From Pseudomonas serbica (GTDB taxonomy: Bacteria > Pseudomonadota > Gammaproteobacteria > Pseudomonadales > Pseudomonadaceae), in contig NZ_JAQIYM010000011.1 in assembly GCF_028823535.1 (NCBI RefSeq), positions 230,077 through 294,076 of the forward strand: a stretch of DNA of 64,000 nucleotides. The letters run 5' to 3'. Position 1 is the stretch's first letter. Every line of letters starts with the position of its first letter. Made by a program: the position numbers and the translations under genes. Under the pieces are notes generated by a model. That model did no database searches, was not told the origin of the DNA, and was given only the letters and a program-made list of their open reading frames with translations. Positions 18,731 to 39,722 of the stretch are shown in pieces.

Positions 18731-18747
18731 AGTTTCAATTAAGTTCG
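18731..18747 (+). promoter_or_regulatory. Candidate response-regulator direct repeat before PepSY operon
   Basis: AGTTTC at 18731 and AGTTCG at 18742 are 11 bases apart, the spacing expected for tandem OmpR/PhoB-type half-sites. They lie 52 bases upstream of the first PepSY gene, whose operon encodes such a regulator. Autoregulation is inferred. Confidence 0.4.
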
Positions 18748-18798
18748 TTTCGCTAAGGTAGCCTCCGTAAGCAACACATAAAAAATACGGAGACACCC

Positions 18799-19107
18799 AT
18801 GAGATCCTTTACTGCCCTGTTCCTCGCATCGCTCATCGGCCTGACCGCCAACCTCGCCCAGGCGCGTGACCTGGGGCCCGACGAAGCCCTGAGGCTGCGC
18901 GACGCTGGTACCATTGTGTCTTTCGAGAAGCTCAATGCCACTGCGCTGGCCAAGCACCCAGGCTCCACCGTCACCGAAACCGAACTGGAAGAAGAGTACG
19001 GCAAGTACATCTACCAGATTGAACTGCGCGACCCGCAGGGCATCGAGTGGGACCTGGAGCTGGACGCGGTCAGCGGGCAGATTCTCAAGGATCATCAGGA
19101 CAGGTAA
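18799..19107 (+). CDS. Secreted PepSY-domain protein
   Basis: A 102-residue protein with a signal peptide (MRSFTALFLASLIGLTANLA, cut after AQA), so probably periplasmic. The mature part is one PepSY-like domain: an acidic helix (DEALRLRDAGTIVSFEKL), then the strand pattern YIYQIELRDPQGIEWDLELD and a closing GQILKDHQD. PepSY proteins are often linked to peptidase inhibition or to sensing beside two-component systems. It is the first of four genes in an apparent operon, and its stop overlaps the ATG of the next gene by one base. GGAGACACCC precedes the ATG. No precise function is claimed. Confidence 0.85.
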   Translation: MRSFTALFLASLIGLTANLAQARDLGPDEALRLRDAGTIVSFEKLNATALAKHPGSTVTETELEEEYGKYIYQIELRDPQGIEWDLELDAVSGQILKDHQDR

Positions 19108-19430
19108 TGACGCTGCAATCCTTTTCCCATCGACGCGCCAGCGGCCGCCTGGCCCTGGTGCTGCTGGTTTTCTGCTCGGTGGCCATGGCTCGCGACCTCG
19201 ACCAGGACGAGGCCCTGCGCCTGCGCCAACAGGGCGTGATCCTGCCGCTCGAGCAGCTGCTGCAACAAGCGCTGGATCGTTATCCGGGGGCCAAGCTGCT
19301 GGAAGCCGAGCTCGAAGAAAAACACGACGTCTACATTTATGAAGTCGAATTGCTGACCAGCGAAGGGGTGGTCCGCGAGCTGGACATCGACGCCACCACC
19401 GGCCGTTTACTCAAAGACAAGGAAGATTGA
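19107..19430 (+). CDS. Second secreted PepSY-domain protein
   Basis: A 107-residue paralogue of the preceding gene. Both have the motif ARDL.(P/Q)DEALRLR directly after the signal peptide, an YIYE/YIYQ strand and an LKD end. A hydrophobic signal segment (LALVLLVFCSVAMA) indicates export. The start is the ATG overlapping the previous stop (TAATG). An in-frame frame extension upstream overlaps the first PepSY gene and is rejected. The response regulator begins 4 bases after its stop, so coupled expression of sensor partners and two-component system is likely. Confidence 0.82.
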   Translation: MTLQSFSHRRASGRLALVLLVFCSVAMARDLDQDEALRLRQQGVILPLEQLLQQALDRYPGAKLLEAELEEKHDVYIYEVELLTSEGVVRELDIDATTGRLLKDKED

Positions 19431-19433
19431 CCC

Positions 19434-20102
19434 ATGCGTTTGCTCCTGGTGGAAGACCACGTGCCGCTGGCCGACGAACTGCTGGCCGGCCTCAATCGGC
19501 AAGGCTACGCCGTGGACTGGCTGGCTGACGGCCGCGATGCAGTGCACCAGGGCAGCACCGAACCCTACGACCTGATCATCCTCGACCTCGGCCTGCCGGG
19601 GCTGCCCGGGCTAGACGTGTTGGCGCAGTGGCGCGCCGCTGGCCTGGCGACACCTGTGCTGATCCTCACCGCCCGTGGTTCCTGGGCCGAGCGCATCGAA
19701 GGCCTCAAGGCCGGCGCCGACGACTACCTGACCAAGCCTTTCCATCCCGAAGAACTGCAACTGCGCATCCAGGCCCTGTTGCGCCGCTCCCACGGCCAGG
19801 TCAATCAACCGACCCTGAAAGCCGCCGGCCTGCAATTGGATGAGGGGCGCCAGTGCGTGACCCGCGACGGCGCCGACATCCAGCTCACGGCCGCCGAGTT
19901 TCGCCTGTTGCGTTACTTCATGCTGCACCCGGAACAGATCCTCTCCAAAAGCCACCTGGCCGAACACCTCTACGACGGTGAAACCGAGCGCGATTCCAAT
20001 GTGTTGGAAGTCCACGTCAATCACCTGCGGCGCAAACTCGGGCGCGACGTGATCGAAACCCGTCGCGGTCAGGGTTACCTGCTGGGTGGGCAAGCCCGGT
20101 GA
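19434..20102 (+). CDS. OmpR/PhoB-family response regulator
   Basis: A 222-residue DNA-binding response regulator. The receiver domain (1-115) has the acidic pair near E7-D8, the phospho-acceptor D51 (LIILDLGLPG) and the conserved Lys in YLTKPF. The winged-helix effector domain follows (LTAAEFRLLRYFMLHPEQIL, NHLRRKLG, TRRGQGYLL). It overlaps the downstream kinase by 3-4 bases (GTGA arrangement). PmrA/QseB-like regulators look similar, but the two upstream PepSY genes make this a distinct subtype. Signal and targets are unknown. Confidence 0.93.
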   Translation: MRLLLVEDHVPLADELLAGLNRQGYAVDWLADGRDAVHQGSTEPYDLIILDLGLPGLPGLDVLAQWRAAGLATPVLILTARGSWAERIEGLKAGADDYLTKPFHPEELQLRIQALLRRSHGQVNQPTLKAAGLQLDEGRQCVTRDGADIQLTAAEFRLLRYFMLHPEQILSKSHLAEHLYDGETERDSNVLEVHVNHLRRKLGRDVIETRRGQGYLLGGQAR

Positions 20103-21412
20103 GGTCGATCCAGCGCCGGTTGAGCCTGGGCCTGATCAGCGTGATGGTGATCGTCGGCCTGGTGTTGGCGCAAACCAGCCTGTGGCTGTTCGAAGTGGGA
20201 TTGCAGCGCTACCTCGAAGCCGGCTTGCGCAACGACAGCGAAAACCTGCTGGTGGCGCTGGTGCGCGGCCCCCAGGGTTTGCAACTGGATGAGCGGCTGC
20301 TGTCGCCGGCGTATCAGCGACCGTTTTCCGGCCACTATTTTCGCATCGACTTTGCCGACAGCCATTGGCGTTCCCGTTCACTCTGGGACCAGGAACTGCC
20401 ACGCCTCGAACGCCCGGGCCTGGAGAGCAACCTGCAACTGGGCCCGGAAGGCCAGCAGCTGCTGGTGCTGCGTTCGGACTATCGACGCCTGGGGCAGTCG
20501 ATCTCCATCAGCGTGGCCCAGGACTACACACCGGTGCGCGAGAGCTTCCAGCGCATGCAGCAAATCGGCCTCGGCCTGGGACTGGCGGGCCTGCTGCTGA
20601 TCCTGCTGCTGCAACGTCTCACCGTGCGCCGCGCCCTGCGCCCGCTGGAAAAGGCCCGGGAACAGATCGCCCAACTGCAACAGGGCCAGCGCTCGCAACT
20701 CGACGACCAGGTGCCGATCGAGCTGGAACCGCTGGTGACCCAGATCAACCATTTGCTGGCCCACACCGAAGACAGCCTCAAGCGCTCGCGCAATGCCCTG
20801 GGCAACCTCGGCCACGCCCTGAAAACCCCATTGGCGGTGTTGTTGAGCCTGGCCTCCAGCGAGCAACTCGACGCCCACCCGCAACTGCGCCAGGTGCTCA
20901 AGGATCAACTGGAACAGGTCCGCCTGCGACTCAACCGCGAACTCAACCGCGCCCGCCTGGCCGGCGACGCATTGCCCGGGGCCTTGTTCGATTGCGATGC
21001 CGAACTGCCGGGATTGCTCGCCACCCTGAACATGATTCACGGCGACCACCTGCACCTCAGCTACATCGCGCCCACCGGCCTGCAATTGCCCTGGGACCGC
21101 GAGGACCTGCTGGAACTGCTCGGCAACCTGCTGGACAACGCCTGCAAATGGGCGGACGCCGAAGTTCGCCTGAGCGTGGTCGAAACCGCACAAGCCTTTG
21201 AGCTAAGCGTGGAAGACGACGGTCCGGGCATTCCCCAGGACCAGCGCGATCAGGTGTTCAGCCGCGGCACCCGCCTGGATGAACAGACCGACGGCCACGG
21301 CCTGGGCCTGGGCATCGTGCGCGACATCGTCGACAGCTGGGGCGGGCAGCTACTGCTGCAAGAAAGCGAGTGGGGCGGCTTGAAAGTGACCATCGATTTG
21401 CCCAAACGCTGA
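20099..21412 (+). CDS. Two-component sensor histidine kinase
   Basis: A 437-residue inner-membrane kinase, GTG start overlapping the response regulator stop. Two membrane segments (about 11-30 and 156-172) flank a periplasmic domain of about 120 residues. Then come a HAMP-like stretch, the dimerisation box with the phosphorylated H239 (NLGHALKTPLA, the variant HALKTP instead of HELRTP) and an ATPase domain with DDGPGIP and GHGLGLGI. The periplasmic loop may be read by the co-encoded PepSY proteins; this is inference from operon structure. It ends 13 bases from the convergent dusA stop. Confidence 0.92.
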   Translation: MRSIQRRLSLGLISVMVIVGLVLAQTSLWLFEVGLQRYLEAGLRNDSENLLVALVRGPQGLQLDERLLSPAYQRPFSGHYFRIDFADSHWRSRSLWDQELPRLERPGLESNLQLGPEGQQLLVLRSDYRRLGQSISISVAQDYTPVRESFQRMQQIGLGLGLAGLLLILLLQRLTVRRALRPLEKAREQIAQLQQGQRSQLDDQVPIELEPLVTQINHLLAHTEDSLKRSRNALGNLGHALKTPLAVLLSLASSEQLDAHPQLRQVLKDQLEQVRLRLNRELNRARLAGDALPGALFDCDAELPGLLATLNMIHGDHLHLSYIAPTGLQLPWDREDLLELLGNLLDNACKWADAEVRLSVVETAQAFELSVEDDGPGIPQDQRDQVFSRGTRLDEQTDGHGLGLGIVRDIVDSWGGQLLLQESEWGGLKVTIDLPKR

Positions 21413-21425
21413 GACAACGGGGCGA

Positions 21426-22421
21426 TCAACGCCCCTCGAGCAAGCCGGCCGCCTGATCCAGCAACGCCAGCGGATCTTTCGCCTTGTGGATATCCACCGA
21501 CAGCAACTGGCGAAACTTGCGCGCCCCCGGAAACCCGGTGCCCAGCCCCAGCACATGACGAGTGATATGGTGCATGGCGCCACCAGCGTCCAGGTGCGCG
21601 GCGATATAAGGCCGCAACTGCGCCAACGCCTCGGCGCGCGTGATCACCGGCGCGGTGCTGCCAAACAACTGCTGATCCACCTCGGCCATCACATAGGGGT
21701 TGTGATAAGCCTCACGCCCGAGCATCACACCATCGAACGTCTGCAAATGCTCGTGACAGGCTTCCAGAGTCTTGATCCCGCCGTTGAGAATAATCTCCAG
21801 CTCAGGGAAATCCGCCTTCAACCGCGCAGCCACGTCATAACGCAGCGGCGGAATATCGCGATTCTCCTTCGGCGACAACCCCTCCAGAATCGCAATCCGC
21901 GCATGCACGGTAAAACTGGTGCAACCGGCATCACGCACCGTGCCCACGAAACCGCACAACTCTTCATAGCTGTCACGCCCATTGATCCCGATCCGATGCT
22001 TCACCGTCACCGGAATCGACACCGCATCGCGCATCGCCTTCACACAATCGGCCACCAACTGCGGATGCCCCATCAGGCACGCCCCGATCATATTGTTCTG
22101 CACCCGGTCACTCGGGCAGCCCACATTCAGATTCACCTCATCGTACCCATGCTCCTGCGCCATCCGAGCACAAGCCGCCAAGTCCAACGGCACACTGCCA
22201 CCCAACTGCAACGCCAACGGATGCTCGGCCTCGTTGTGCCGCAGGAACCGCTCGTGATCGCCGTTGAGCAAGGCACCGGTGGTGACCATTTCGGTGTAGA
22301 GCAGCGCGTGCTTGGAGAGCAGGCGCAGGAAGAAACGGCAGTGACGGTCGGTCCAGTCCATCATCGGGGCGACGGAGAAACGGCGGGAGAGCGGGGCGGG
22401 TGTGGCGTTGGATACGGACAT
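21426..22421 (-). CDS. dusA: tRNA-dihydrouridine(20/20a) synthase DusA
   Basis: A 331-residue FMN enzyme reducing U20/U20a in the tRNA D-loop. Motifs: N-terminal FSVAPMMDWTDRHCRFF, the catalytic Cys at C102 in NLNVGCPSDRVQ, VKHRIGI, FTVHAR, and the phosphate-binding ILNGGI and GVMLGREAYHNP. The C-terminal helical domain typical of DusA is complete. A GC-rich hairpin without a T-run overlaps its stop, close to the convergent kinase gene. It is a single gene on the minus strand. Confidence 0.95.
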   Translation of the reverse strand: MSVSNATPAPLSRRFSVAPMMDWTDRHCRFFLRLLSKHALLYTEMVTTGALLNGDHERFLRHNEAEHPLALQLGGSVPLDLAACARMAQEHGYDEVNLNVGCPSDRVQNNMIGACLMGHPQLVADCVKAMRDAVSIPVTVKHRIGINGRDSYEELCGFVGTVRDAGCTSFTVHARIAILEGLSPKENRDIPPLRYDVAARLKADFPELEIILNGGIKTLEACHEHLQTFDGVMLGREAYHNPYVMAEVDQQLFGSTAPVITRAEALAQLRPYIAAHLDAGGAMHHITRHVLGLGTGFPGARKFRQLLSVDIHKAKDPLALLDQAAGLLEGR

Positions 22422-22629
22422 GGGGGATCTGGAATCGGTGAGGCTGGGAGGTGGGGGAGTTTATCAGGATTGGGGGTTTGGTGAGTCTTGCGCTTTCTGA
22501 CAACCATCGGAAACGCCGTAATCAATTACGTTTTCAACGGCAGTTGAGCGCGTGTTTAAAAACACTCAGTGATACTTCACGCTGACTACGGATGAACAGG
22601 AGGTGTTGGGAAGACGAAGTCCTCTACCT

Positions 22630-22914
22630 TCACCACTTGGTGCGGGGGCGTTGTCGAGTGTGAAAGACACCGAGGATTTGAAGGCGATCGCCGCGCACGC
22701 GATAAGGAATTAGATAGGACCAGTTTGGTACTGCCCATTCGCGCGTCTGTTTGACTCGCCCTTCACGGCCCATGGCCGGAAACTGAGCCAATTTATCTAC
22801 ACTGGCGAAAATTGCATCGGAAAAGTCGTCAGCGGCCTTGGGATTTTCAAGAGCAATATAGTTGGCTTCGTCTTCCAGGTTTTTGAGTGCTTTTTCCAGC
22901 CACTCAACCCGCAT
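22630..22914 (-). CDS. ParE/RelE-type toxin
   Basis: A 94-residue basic protein of the RelE/ParE superfamily. Seen: VEWLEKALKNLEDEANYIA at the start, a helical hairpin (DKLAQFPAMGREGRVKQTRE) and a C-terminal strand pair (YLIPYRVRGDRLQILGVFHTRQ) ending in basic residues. ParE-like members poison gyrase, RelE-like members cleave mRNA; sequence alone does not decide. Its start lies 11 bases inside the upstream antitoxin gene, the usual coupled order antitoxin then toxin. Confidence 0.88.
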   Translation of the reverse strand: MRVEWLEKALKNLEDEANYIALENPKAADDFSDAIFASVDKLAQFPAMGREGRVKQTREWAVPNWSYLIPYRVRGDRLQILGVFHTRQRPRTKW

Positions 22915-23146
22915 TCCGACTCCAGCGCCGAGCGCGCATCGCCGCCACTTGGTCTTCGCTGGCGAAATTGCCTTCGTCAGCTTCCTTTACCGCCAATTCG
23001 ATCTGTGCGGTCAAGGTCCTTTCGTGCTCGATATAGTCGCGCAGAACATCCATCGCCAGGTAGCTTGCAGTTTGGCCGTTTGTCTTGGCCAGTTCGACGA
23101 GAGAATTCGACAGGTCTTCCGGCAGGTCCAGGGATATCCCAGTCAT
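22904..23146 (-). CDS. CopG/RHH-type antitoxin
   Basis: An 80-residue protein with an N-terminal ribbon-helix-helix pattern (ISLDLPEDLSNSLVELAKTN) and an acidic C-terminal part (LAVKEADEGNFASEDQV) that would wrap the toxin. It overlaps the toxin gene by 11 bases. Such antitoxins repress their own promoter as complexes with toxin; the operator is expected in the 23147-23200 stretch, but I see no clear palindrome there. Confidence 0.85.
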   Translation of the reverse strand: MTGISLDLPEDLSNSLVELAKTNGQTASYLAMDVLRDYIEHERTLTAQIELAVKEADEGNFASEDQVAAMRARRWSRNAG

Positions 23147-23304
23147 GGCAGCCTCGATGTTGGACGTTTGTCGGGCATCTTACACCGTCAGGTGCCCGCT
23201 TGAATCAACAGGCTGTCGCGAGGTGTGTCTCGACATAAATCATTGTCTTTTCTGCACAGATTTGGCCGGTTGCTGGAGATGATAGAGGCTCAAAGGAGCG
23301 CTGG

Positions 23305-23412
23305 CTAAACAAGGTCATCTTCATCGTCTCGCAGGTGGCGATACCAACCATACAACGCCAACGCAAGGGTGGCGAAGATGATGACTATGAGGAGGATGAC
23401 TATGTAACGCAT
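23305..23412 (-). CDS. Possible 35-residue single-pass membrane protein
   Basis: A short frame starting at the ATG at 23412 encodes MRYIVILLIVIIFATLALAL, then YGWYRHLRDDEDDLV: one membrane helix followed by a charged tail. AAGG lies about 13 bases upstream, which is weak. A longer frame exists upstream but is not protein-like. No homologue is recognised. The hydrophobic/charged pattern is what small inner-membrane proteins look like, but expression is unproven. Confidence 0.4.
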   Translation of the reverse strand: MRYIVILLIVIIFATLALALYGWYRHLRDDEDDLV

Positions 23413-23676
23413 TTTACTCAGTGCCTTCGGCGTGAGTGTCTGGTTGAAATGCGTCCTTGCCGGTGAGCGAATGTAAGCTCCCGGAAAACAGCTGTCTTTA
23501 ATACATAAGTCTGGGAGAGGGGGCAGGTTTGACGGACGTCGGGAGAGTTGTGCGCAAAACCACCGGTCCTGAACGAACCCTGTCACTCATTCAGGTTTCA
23601 TTATAGGCGATGGGTCAGCGGCCTAGGATGGAGGCGTCAGCTCAAACCGTCATGCCTCCCCACAGGAATCTGAAAA

Positions 23677-23895
23677 ATGATCTCAACCCAAATCAAAGTC
23701 GCGCTAATCGCCAGCGCTTTGCTGTTGAGCGCCTGTTCGGGGACGAGTACCCACAGCTGTTATTCCGAAGACTGCCAGCCGTCTGCGGGCTTTACCCCCA
23801 GCCACAGCAACACCCCCGGCAAACTGAATTTCCAGGGCAGTGCGCTTGGCAGCAGTTTCAGCGAATACAGCTCAGGTTTGCTGCAGGGCGACTGA
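23677..23895 (+). CDS. Small putative lipoprotein
   Basis: A 72-residue protein with a lipoprotein signal peptide: MISTQIKVALIASALLLSAC has a clear lipobox LLSAC with the lipidated Cys at position 20. The short mature part is Ser/Thr-rich with two further Cys. CAGGAA lies about 7 bases before the ATG. It is convergent with pvdS (23942). No family is recognised. Confidence 0.65.
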   Translation: MISTQIKVALIASALLLSACSGTSTHSCYSEDCQPSAGFTPSHSNTPGKLNFQGSALGSSFSEYSSGLLQGD

Positions 23896-23941
23896 TTCGT
23901 CGCGAATTTCAGAATGGCTTTATTGATCCAACGATCAAGCC

Positions 23942-24490
23942 TCAACGCTGGGCAAACGTATCCGCCCGACTCCCCGACACCTTCCGGCAATGCACCAGCG
24001 CATCGCGAATCATGAAGTTCACCAGTGTCGGTGACACCCCCAACTCCTTGGCAATGTCCTTCTGCGGCACGCCATGCAAGCGGTACATCTCGAAGGCATA
24101 ACGCGTGCGGCTTGGCAGTTCGGTCAGGGCGTCGGCGATGTTTTCCAGGGTGGAGAAGTTGATGTGCGAGGTTTCTGGTGAGGCGCCCTGGATGACCACG
24201 TTGAGGCCTTCTTCTTCAGGGCCGGAGTATTTCTGCTCCAGGGCCTGCTTGCGGTAGTGGTCGATCGCCAGGTTGCGCACGATCTGGAACAGGTAGCTGA
24301 GCTGCGCCTTGAACGAGGAGGTGATGTTCGGCGCCGATTGCAGGCGGAAGAACGCGTCCTGGACCACATCTTCAGCGCGCGAGCGGCAGCCGGTGATGCG
24401 CGCTGCAATCTTGACCAGTATCAGTCGATTGTCGACGAATGCCTGAAGTAGCGGCGATTCGCACCTGCTTGTGGACGCTTGTTCCGTCAT
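23942..24490 (-). CDS. pvdS: Iron-starvation sigma factor PvdS
   Basis: A 182-residue ECF sigma factor that directs RNA polymerase to pyoverdine genes. Region 2 is nearly identical to known PvdS (ITGCRSRAEDVVQDAFFRLQ, YLFQIVRNLAIDHYRKQALE), and region 4 shows VPQKDIAKELGVSPTLVNFM. The start at 24490 (MTEQ) matches the MSEQ start of P. aeruginosa PvdS and has AAGGTG at the right distance; an in-frame GTG three codons upstream is less likely. It is divergent from pvdL, with a Fur box upstream. PvdS-type promoters are found before pvdL, pvdH, mbtH and the fpv operon in this window. In known systems its activity is restrained by FpvR, not encoded here. Confidence 0.96.
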   Translation of the reverse strand: MTEQASTSRCESPLLQAFVDNRLILVKIAARITGCRSRAEDVVQDAFFRLQSAPNITSSFKAQLSYLFQIVRNLAIDHYRKQALEQKYSGPEEEGLNVVIQGASPETSHINFSTLENIADALTELPSRTRYAFEMYRLHGVPQKDIAKELGVSPTLVNFMIRDALVHCRKVSGSRADTFAQR

Positions 24491-24575
24491 GGAGATCACC
24501 TTGCTGCCAATAGGTTAGTGGGACGACAAGAAGGCCGGGGCCGCCCTACACATCGAGCGACAAATTAGGTTGAAT

Positions 24576-24594
24576 GATAATGATTGTCAATTGA
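24576..24594 (-). promoter_or_regulatory. Fur box at the pvdS promoter
   Basis: GATAATGATTGTCAATTGA shares its first nine bases and 13 of 19 overall with the Fur consensus GATAATGATAATCATTATC. It lies 86-104 bases upstream of pvdS. Fur repression of pvdS is established in pseudomonads, so this site fits expectation. Confidence 0.75.
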
Positions 24595-24683
24595 GAAAGA
24601 GAACTAATGCTCCTCAAAGGTGCAGAGTGAGAACTGCGACACGCTGTCGCGCCTTGGCCTGGTTGATGCGCAGGGCAGTCGAC

Positions 24684-24707
24684 TAATTATTTGCGCAGGT
24701 CATCCGT
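24684..24707 (+). promoter_or_regulatory. PvdS-dependent (IS box) promoter of pvdL
   Basis: TAATT, 16 bases, CGT: one mismatch to the PvdS promoter consensus TAAAT-N16-CGT. It is on the plus strand, 157 bases before the pvdL ATG. The 373-base pvdS-pvdL gap also holds the Fur box and otherwise only a leader with no recognisable gene. Confidence 0.65.
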
Positions 24708-24863
24708 TCTCATTGGTGAATGGCTTCGGGCTGCAGCCCCGGATACCACAGCATTGCCAATGCCTTGCGCGGTCGGCGAAGACCGCGTCCTGCATGCCCC
24801 CCAATGGGGCGTGACGTTACGACACCGATTCCAATTGCAAGCCGAATTCAGGCAGGAAACCTC

Positions 24864-37859
<12,996 letters not shown>

Positions 37860-37878
37860 TTCTTTAGCGCCTGCTCCG

Positions 37879-37950
37879 GCCTCTTCGCGAGCAAGCCCGC
37901 TCCCACAGTAGATCGCGGTCAAATGTGGGAGCGGGCTTGCTCGCGAAGGC
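37879..37950. repeat. REP doublet after pvdL
   Basis: An inverted pair of GTGGGAGCGGGCTTGCTCGC with a 17-base spacer, starting 20 bases after the pvdL stop. It may act as a transcript-end hairpin. Confidence 0.92.
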
Positions 37951-38039
37951 GGTTGTAAAAACGCATACATTCGTGTGATTGACTACGGGCGCTCAGCCGC
38001 TCAGTCTTCCTGCTCTCTTTCCACCGGCGGAGCCACTTG

Positions 38040-38864
38040 ATGCCCTTCGTAACGATAGACGGCCAACCCTTGCACTACATCGATCAAGGCACCGGCCCGG
38101 CAGTCCTGCTGGCCGGCAGTTACCTCTGGGACCAGGCCATGTGGGCCCCGCAAATTGCCGTGCTGTCGCAACAGTATCGGGTGATCGCCCTGGACCTGTG
38201 GGGCCACGGTGAGTCCGGGCCGCTGCCTGCTGCTACGACGTCGCTGGATGACATCGCACGCCAGGCACTGGCGCTGCTCGATCACCTCGATATCGATCGC
38301 GTGACCCTGGTCGGCCTGTCGGTGGGTGGCATGTGGGGTGTGCGTCTGGCGCTGTCGGCACCGCAGCGGCTCAACGGCCTGGTGTTGATGGACACCTATC
38401 TCGGTGTCGAGCCGGAACCGACCCGCCAGTACTACTTTTCGCTGTTCAAGATGATCGAAGAAACCGGCGTCATCTCGTCGCAGTTGCTGGATATCGTGGT
38501 GCCGATCTTTTTCCGTCCGGGCATCGATCCGCAATCGGCGCTGTTTCAGGACTTTCGCGCCAAACTCGCCGCGCTGCCGCCTGAGCGATTGCGTGAAAGC
38601 ATCGTGCCGATGGGGCGGATTACCTTTGGCCGGGATGACCTGTTGCCGCGTCTGGGGGAATTGAACGCCGCAAACACGCTGCTGCTGTGTGGCGATCAGG
38701 ACAAGCCACGTCCGCCGAGTGAAACGCAGGAAATGGCCGGGTTGATTGGTTGCCCCTATGTTCTGGTGCCGGAGGCGGGGCATATCTCCAACCTGGAGAA
38801 TCCTGAGTTTGTCACCGAGGCATTGCTCGAGTTTTTAGCCCAGAGAATTAGTGGTTATTACTGA
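38040..38864 (+). CDS. Alpha/beta-fold hydrolase
   Basis: A 274-residue alpha/beta hydrolase. The nucleophile elbow GLSVGG, the ALDLWGHGESG strand-loop and the late His in PEAGHISNLENPE give a complete Ser-Asp-His type site. No signal peptide is visible. It follows pvdL by 180 bases with a REP doublet in between, so linkage to pyoverdine synthesis is uncertain; it is unlike the PvdG-type thioesterase in its motifs. The ATG at 38040 is preferred over the adjoining in-frame TTG, with GGCGGAG upstream. Sequence resembles 3-oxoadipate enol-lactonase-like hydrolases, but the substrate is unknown. Confidence 0.85.
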   Translation: MPFVTIDGQPLHYIDQGTGPAVLLAGSYLWDQAMWAPQIAVLSQQYRVIALDLWGHGESGPLPAATTSLDDIARQALALLDHLDIDRVTLVGLSVGGMWGVRLALSAPQRLNGLVLMDTYLGVEPEPTRQYYFSLFKMIEETGVISSQLLDIVVPIFFRPGIDPQSALFQDFRAKLAALPPERLRESIVPMGRITFGRDDLLPRLGELNAANTLLLCGDQDKPRPPSETQEMAGLIGCPYVLVPEAGHISNLENPEFVTEALLEFLAQRISGYY

Positions 38865-38946
38865 CGCCTTCGCGAGCAAGCCCGCTCCCACAGGTTTTGT
38901 GAACGCCACAAATCCACTGTGGGAGCGAGCCTGCTCGCGATGGGGG
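38865..38946. repeat. REP doublet between hydrolase and dsbG
   Basis: An inverted pair of REP motifs (TTCGCGAGCAAGCCCGCTCC and GTGGGAGCGAGCCTGCTCGC) fills the gap between two convergent genes, starting at the hydrolase stop. It could terminate both transcripts. Confidence 0.88.
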
Positions 38947-38954
38947 CGGTAAGG

Positions 38955-39722
38955 TCACTTAGGCCCAAGAATCTGCGCCAGCTTGTCCGGCGAAGGCGCG
39001 CCTTGTTGCTGCTGCAACTCGCCCTTGTCATCCATATAGAAAATCGCCGGAGTGGCCTGCAGTTCCAGGTCTTCCATCAATTGCATATTGGCCGCGAGCT
39101 TGGCCTGGATCGCCGGCGGCACTTCTTTCAAGGCCTTGAGCGAGCTGCCCTTGCCAGCCGCTTCGTGGTCCGCCAGGGCTTTTTGCGGGTCCTTCGCAGC
39201 CAGCAGCGCCGCAGATTTTCCGGGGCTGTCCTCGCGAATGATCCCGACCATGATGTGCCGCAACTGCACCTTGCCGGCCTTGACCCAGGGCCGCGCCTGT
39301 TCCCAGAACATGTTGCAGTAAGGGCAGTTCGGGTCGCTGAACATGTAGACGATGCGCGGTGCATCCTTCTTGCCGTCGGCGATCCAGTTGCTCGTTTCCA
39401 TCTTGGCCCAGACTTCCTTGGACATAGGCGCGTATACCAGCTTCTGCAACGGCGCGCTGCTCAGGTCATTGCCTTCGGCGTCGTACAGGTTGCCCAGCAA
39501 AACGTGCTTGCCATCGGGCGTCAGGTACAGCGCCATGCCACGGTTCTGGTATTGCGCCGCGTACCCGCGCAGGCCGTCGGGGGCGTCGAATTGACCGACG
39601 ATTTTTGCGCCCTTGGCCTCGATCTTCTTGATCGCCTCGGGCAGCTCTTCGGCCTGCACCATTGGCAGGTGCAGCAGGGCGGCACCCAGGCTCAGGGTCA
39701 GCAGGTGGCGGAGGCGGGACAT
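38955..39722 (-). CDS. dsbG: Thiol:disulfide interchange protein DsbG
   Basis: A 255-residue periplasmic disulfide isomerase/reductase. The signal peptide is MSRLRHLLTLSLGAALLHLP ending MVQA. An N-terminal dimerisation domain (about 25-110) comes before a thioredoxin fold with the active-site CPYC at C133-C136 (SDPNCPYCNMFW) and the cis-Pro loop LELQATPAIF. Kept reduced by DsbD, it repairs or protects Cys residues in exported proteins. It is last in a minus-strand operon dsbD-tlpA-dsbG and overlaps the preceding gene by 25 bases. The same gene order is known in P. aeruginosa beside a two-component system. Confidence 0.92.
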   Translation of the reverse strand: MSRLRHLLTLSLGAALLHLPMVQAEELPEAIKKIEAKGAKIVGQFDAPDGLRGYAAQYQNRGMALYLTPDGKHVLLGNLYDAEGNDLSSAPLQKLVYAPMSKEVWAKMETSNWIADGKKDAPRIVYMFSDPNCPYCNMFWEQARPWVKAGKVQLRHIMVGIIREDSPGKSAALLAAKDPQKALADHEAAGKGSSLKALKEVPPAIQAKLAANMQLMEDLELQATPAIFYMDDKGELQQQQGAPSPDKLAQILGPK

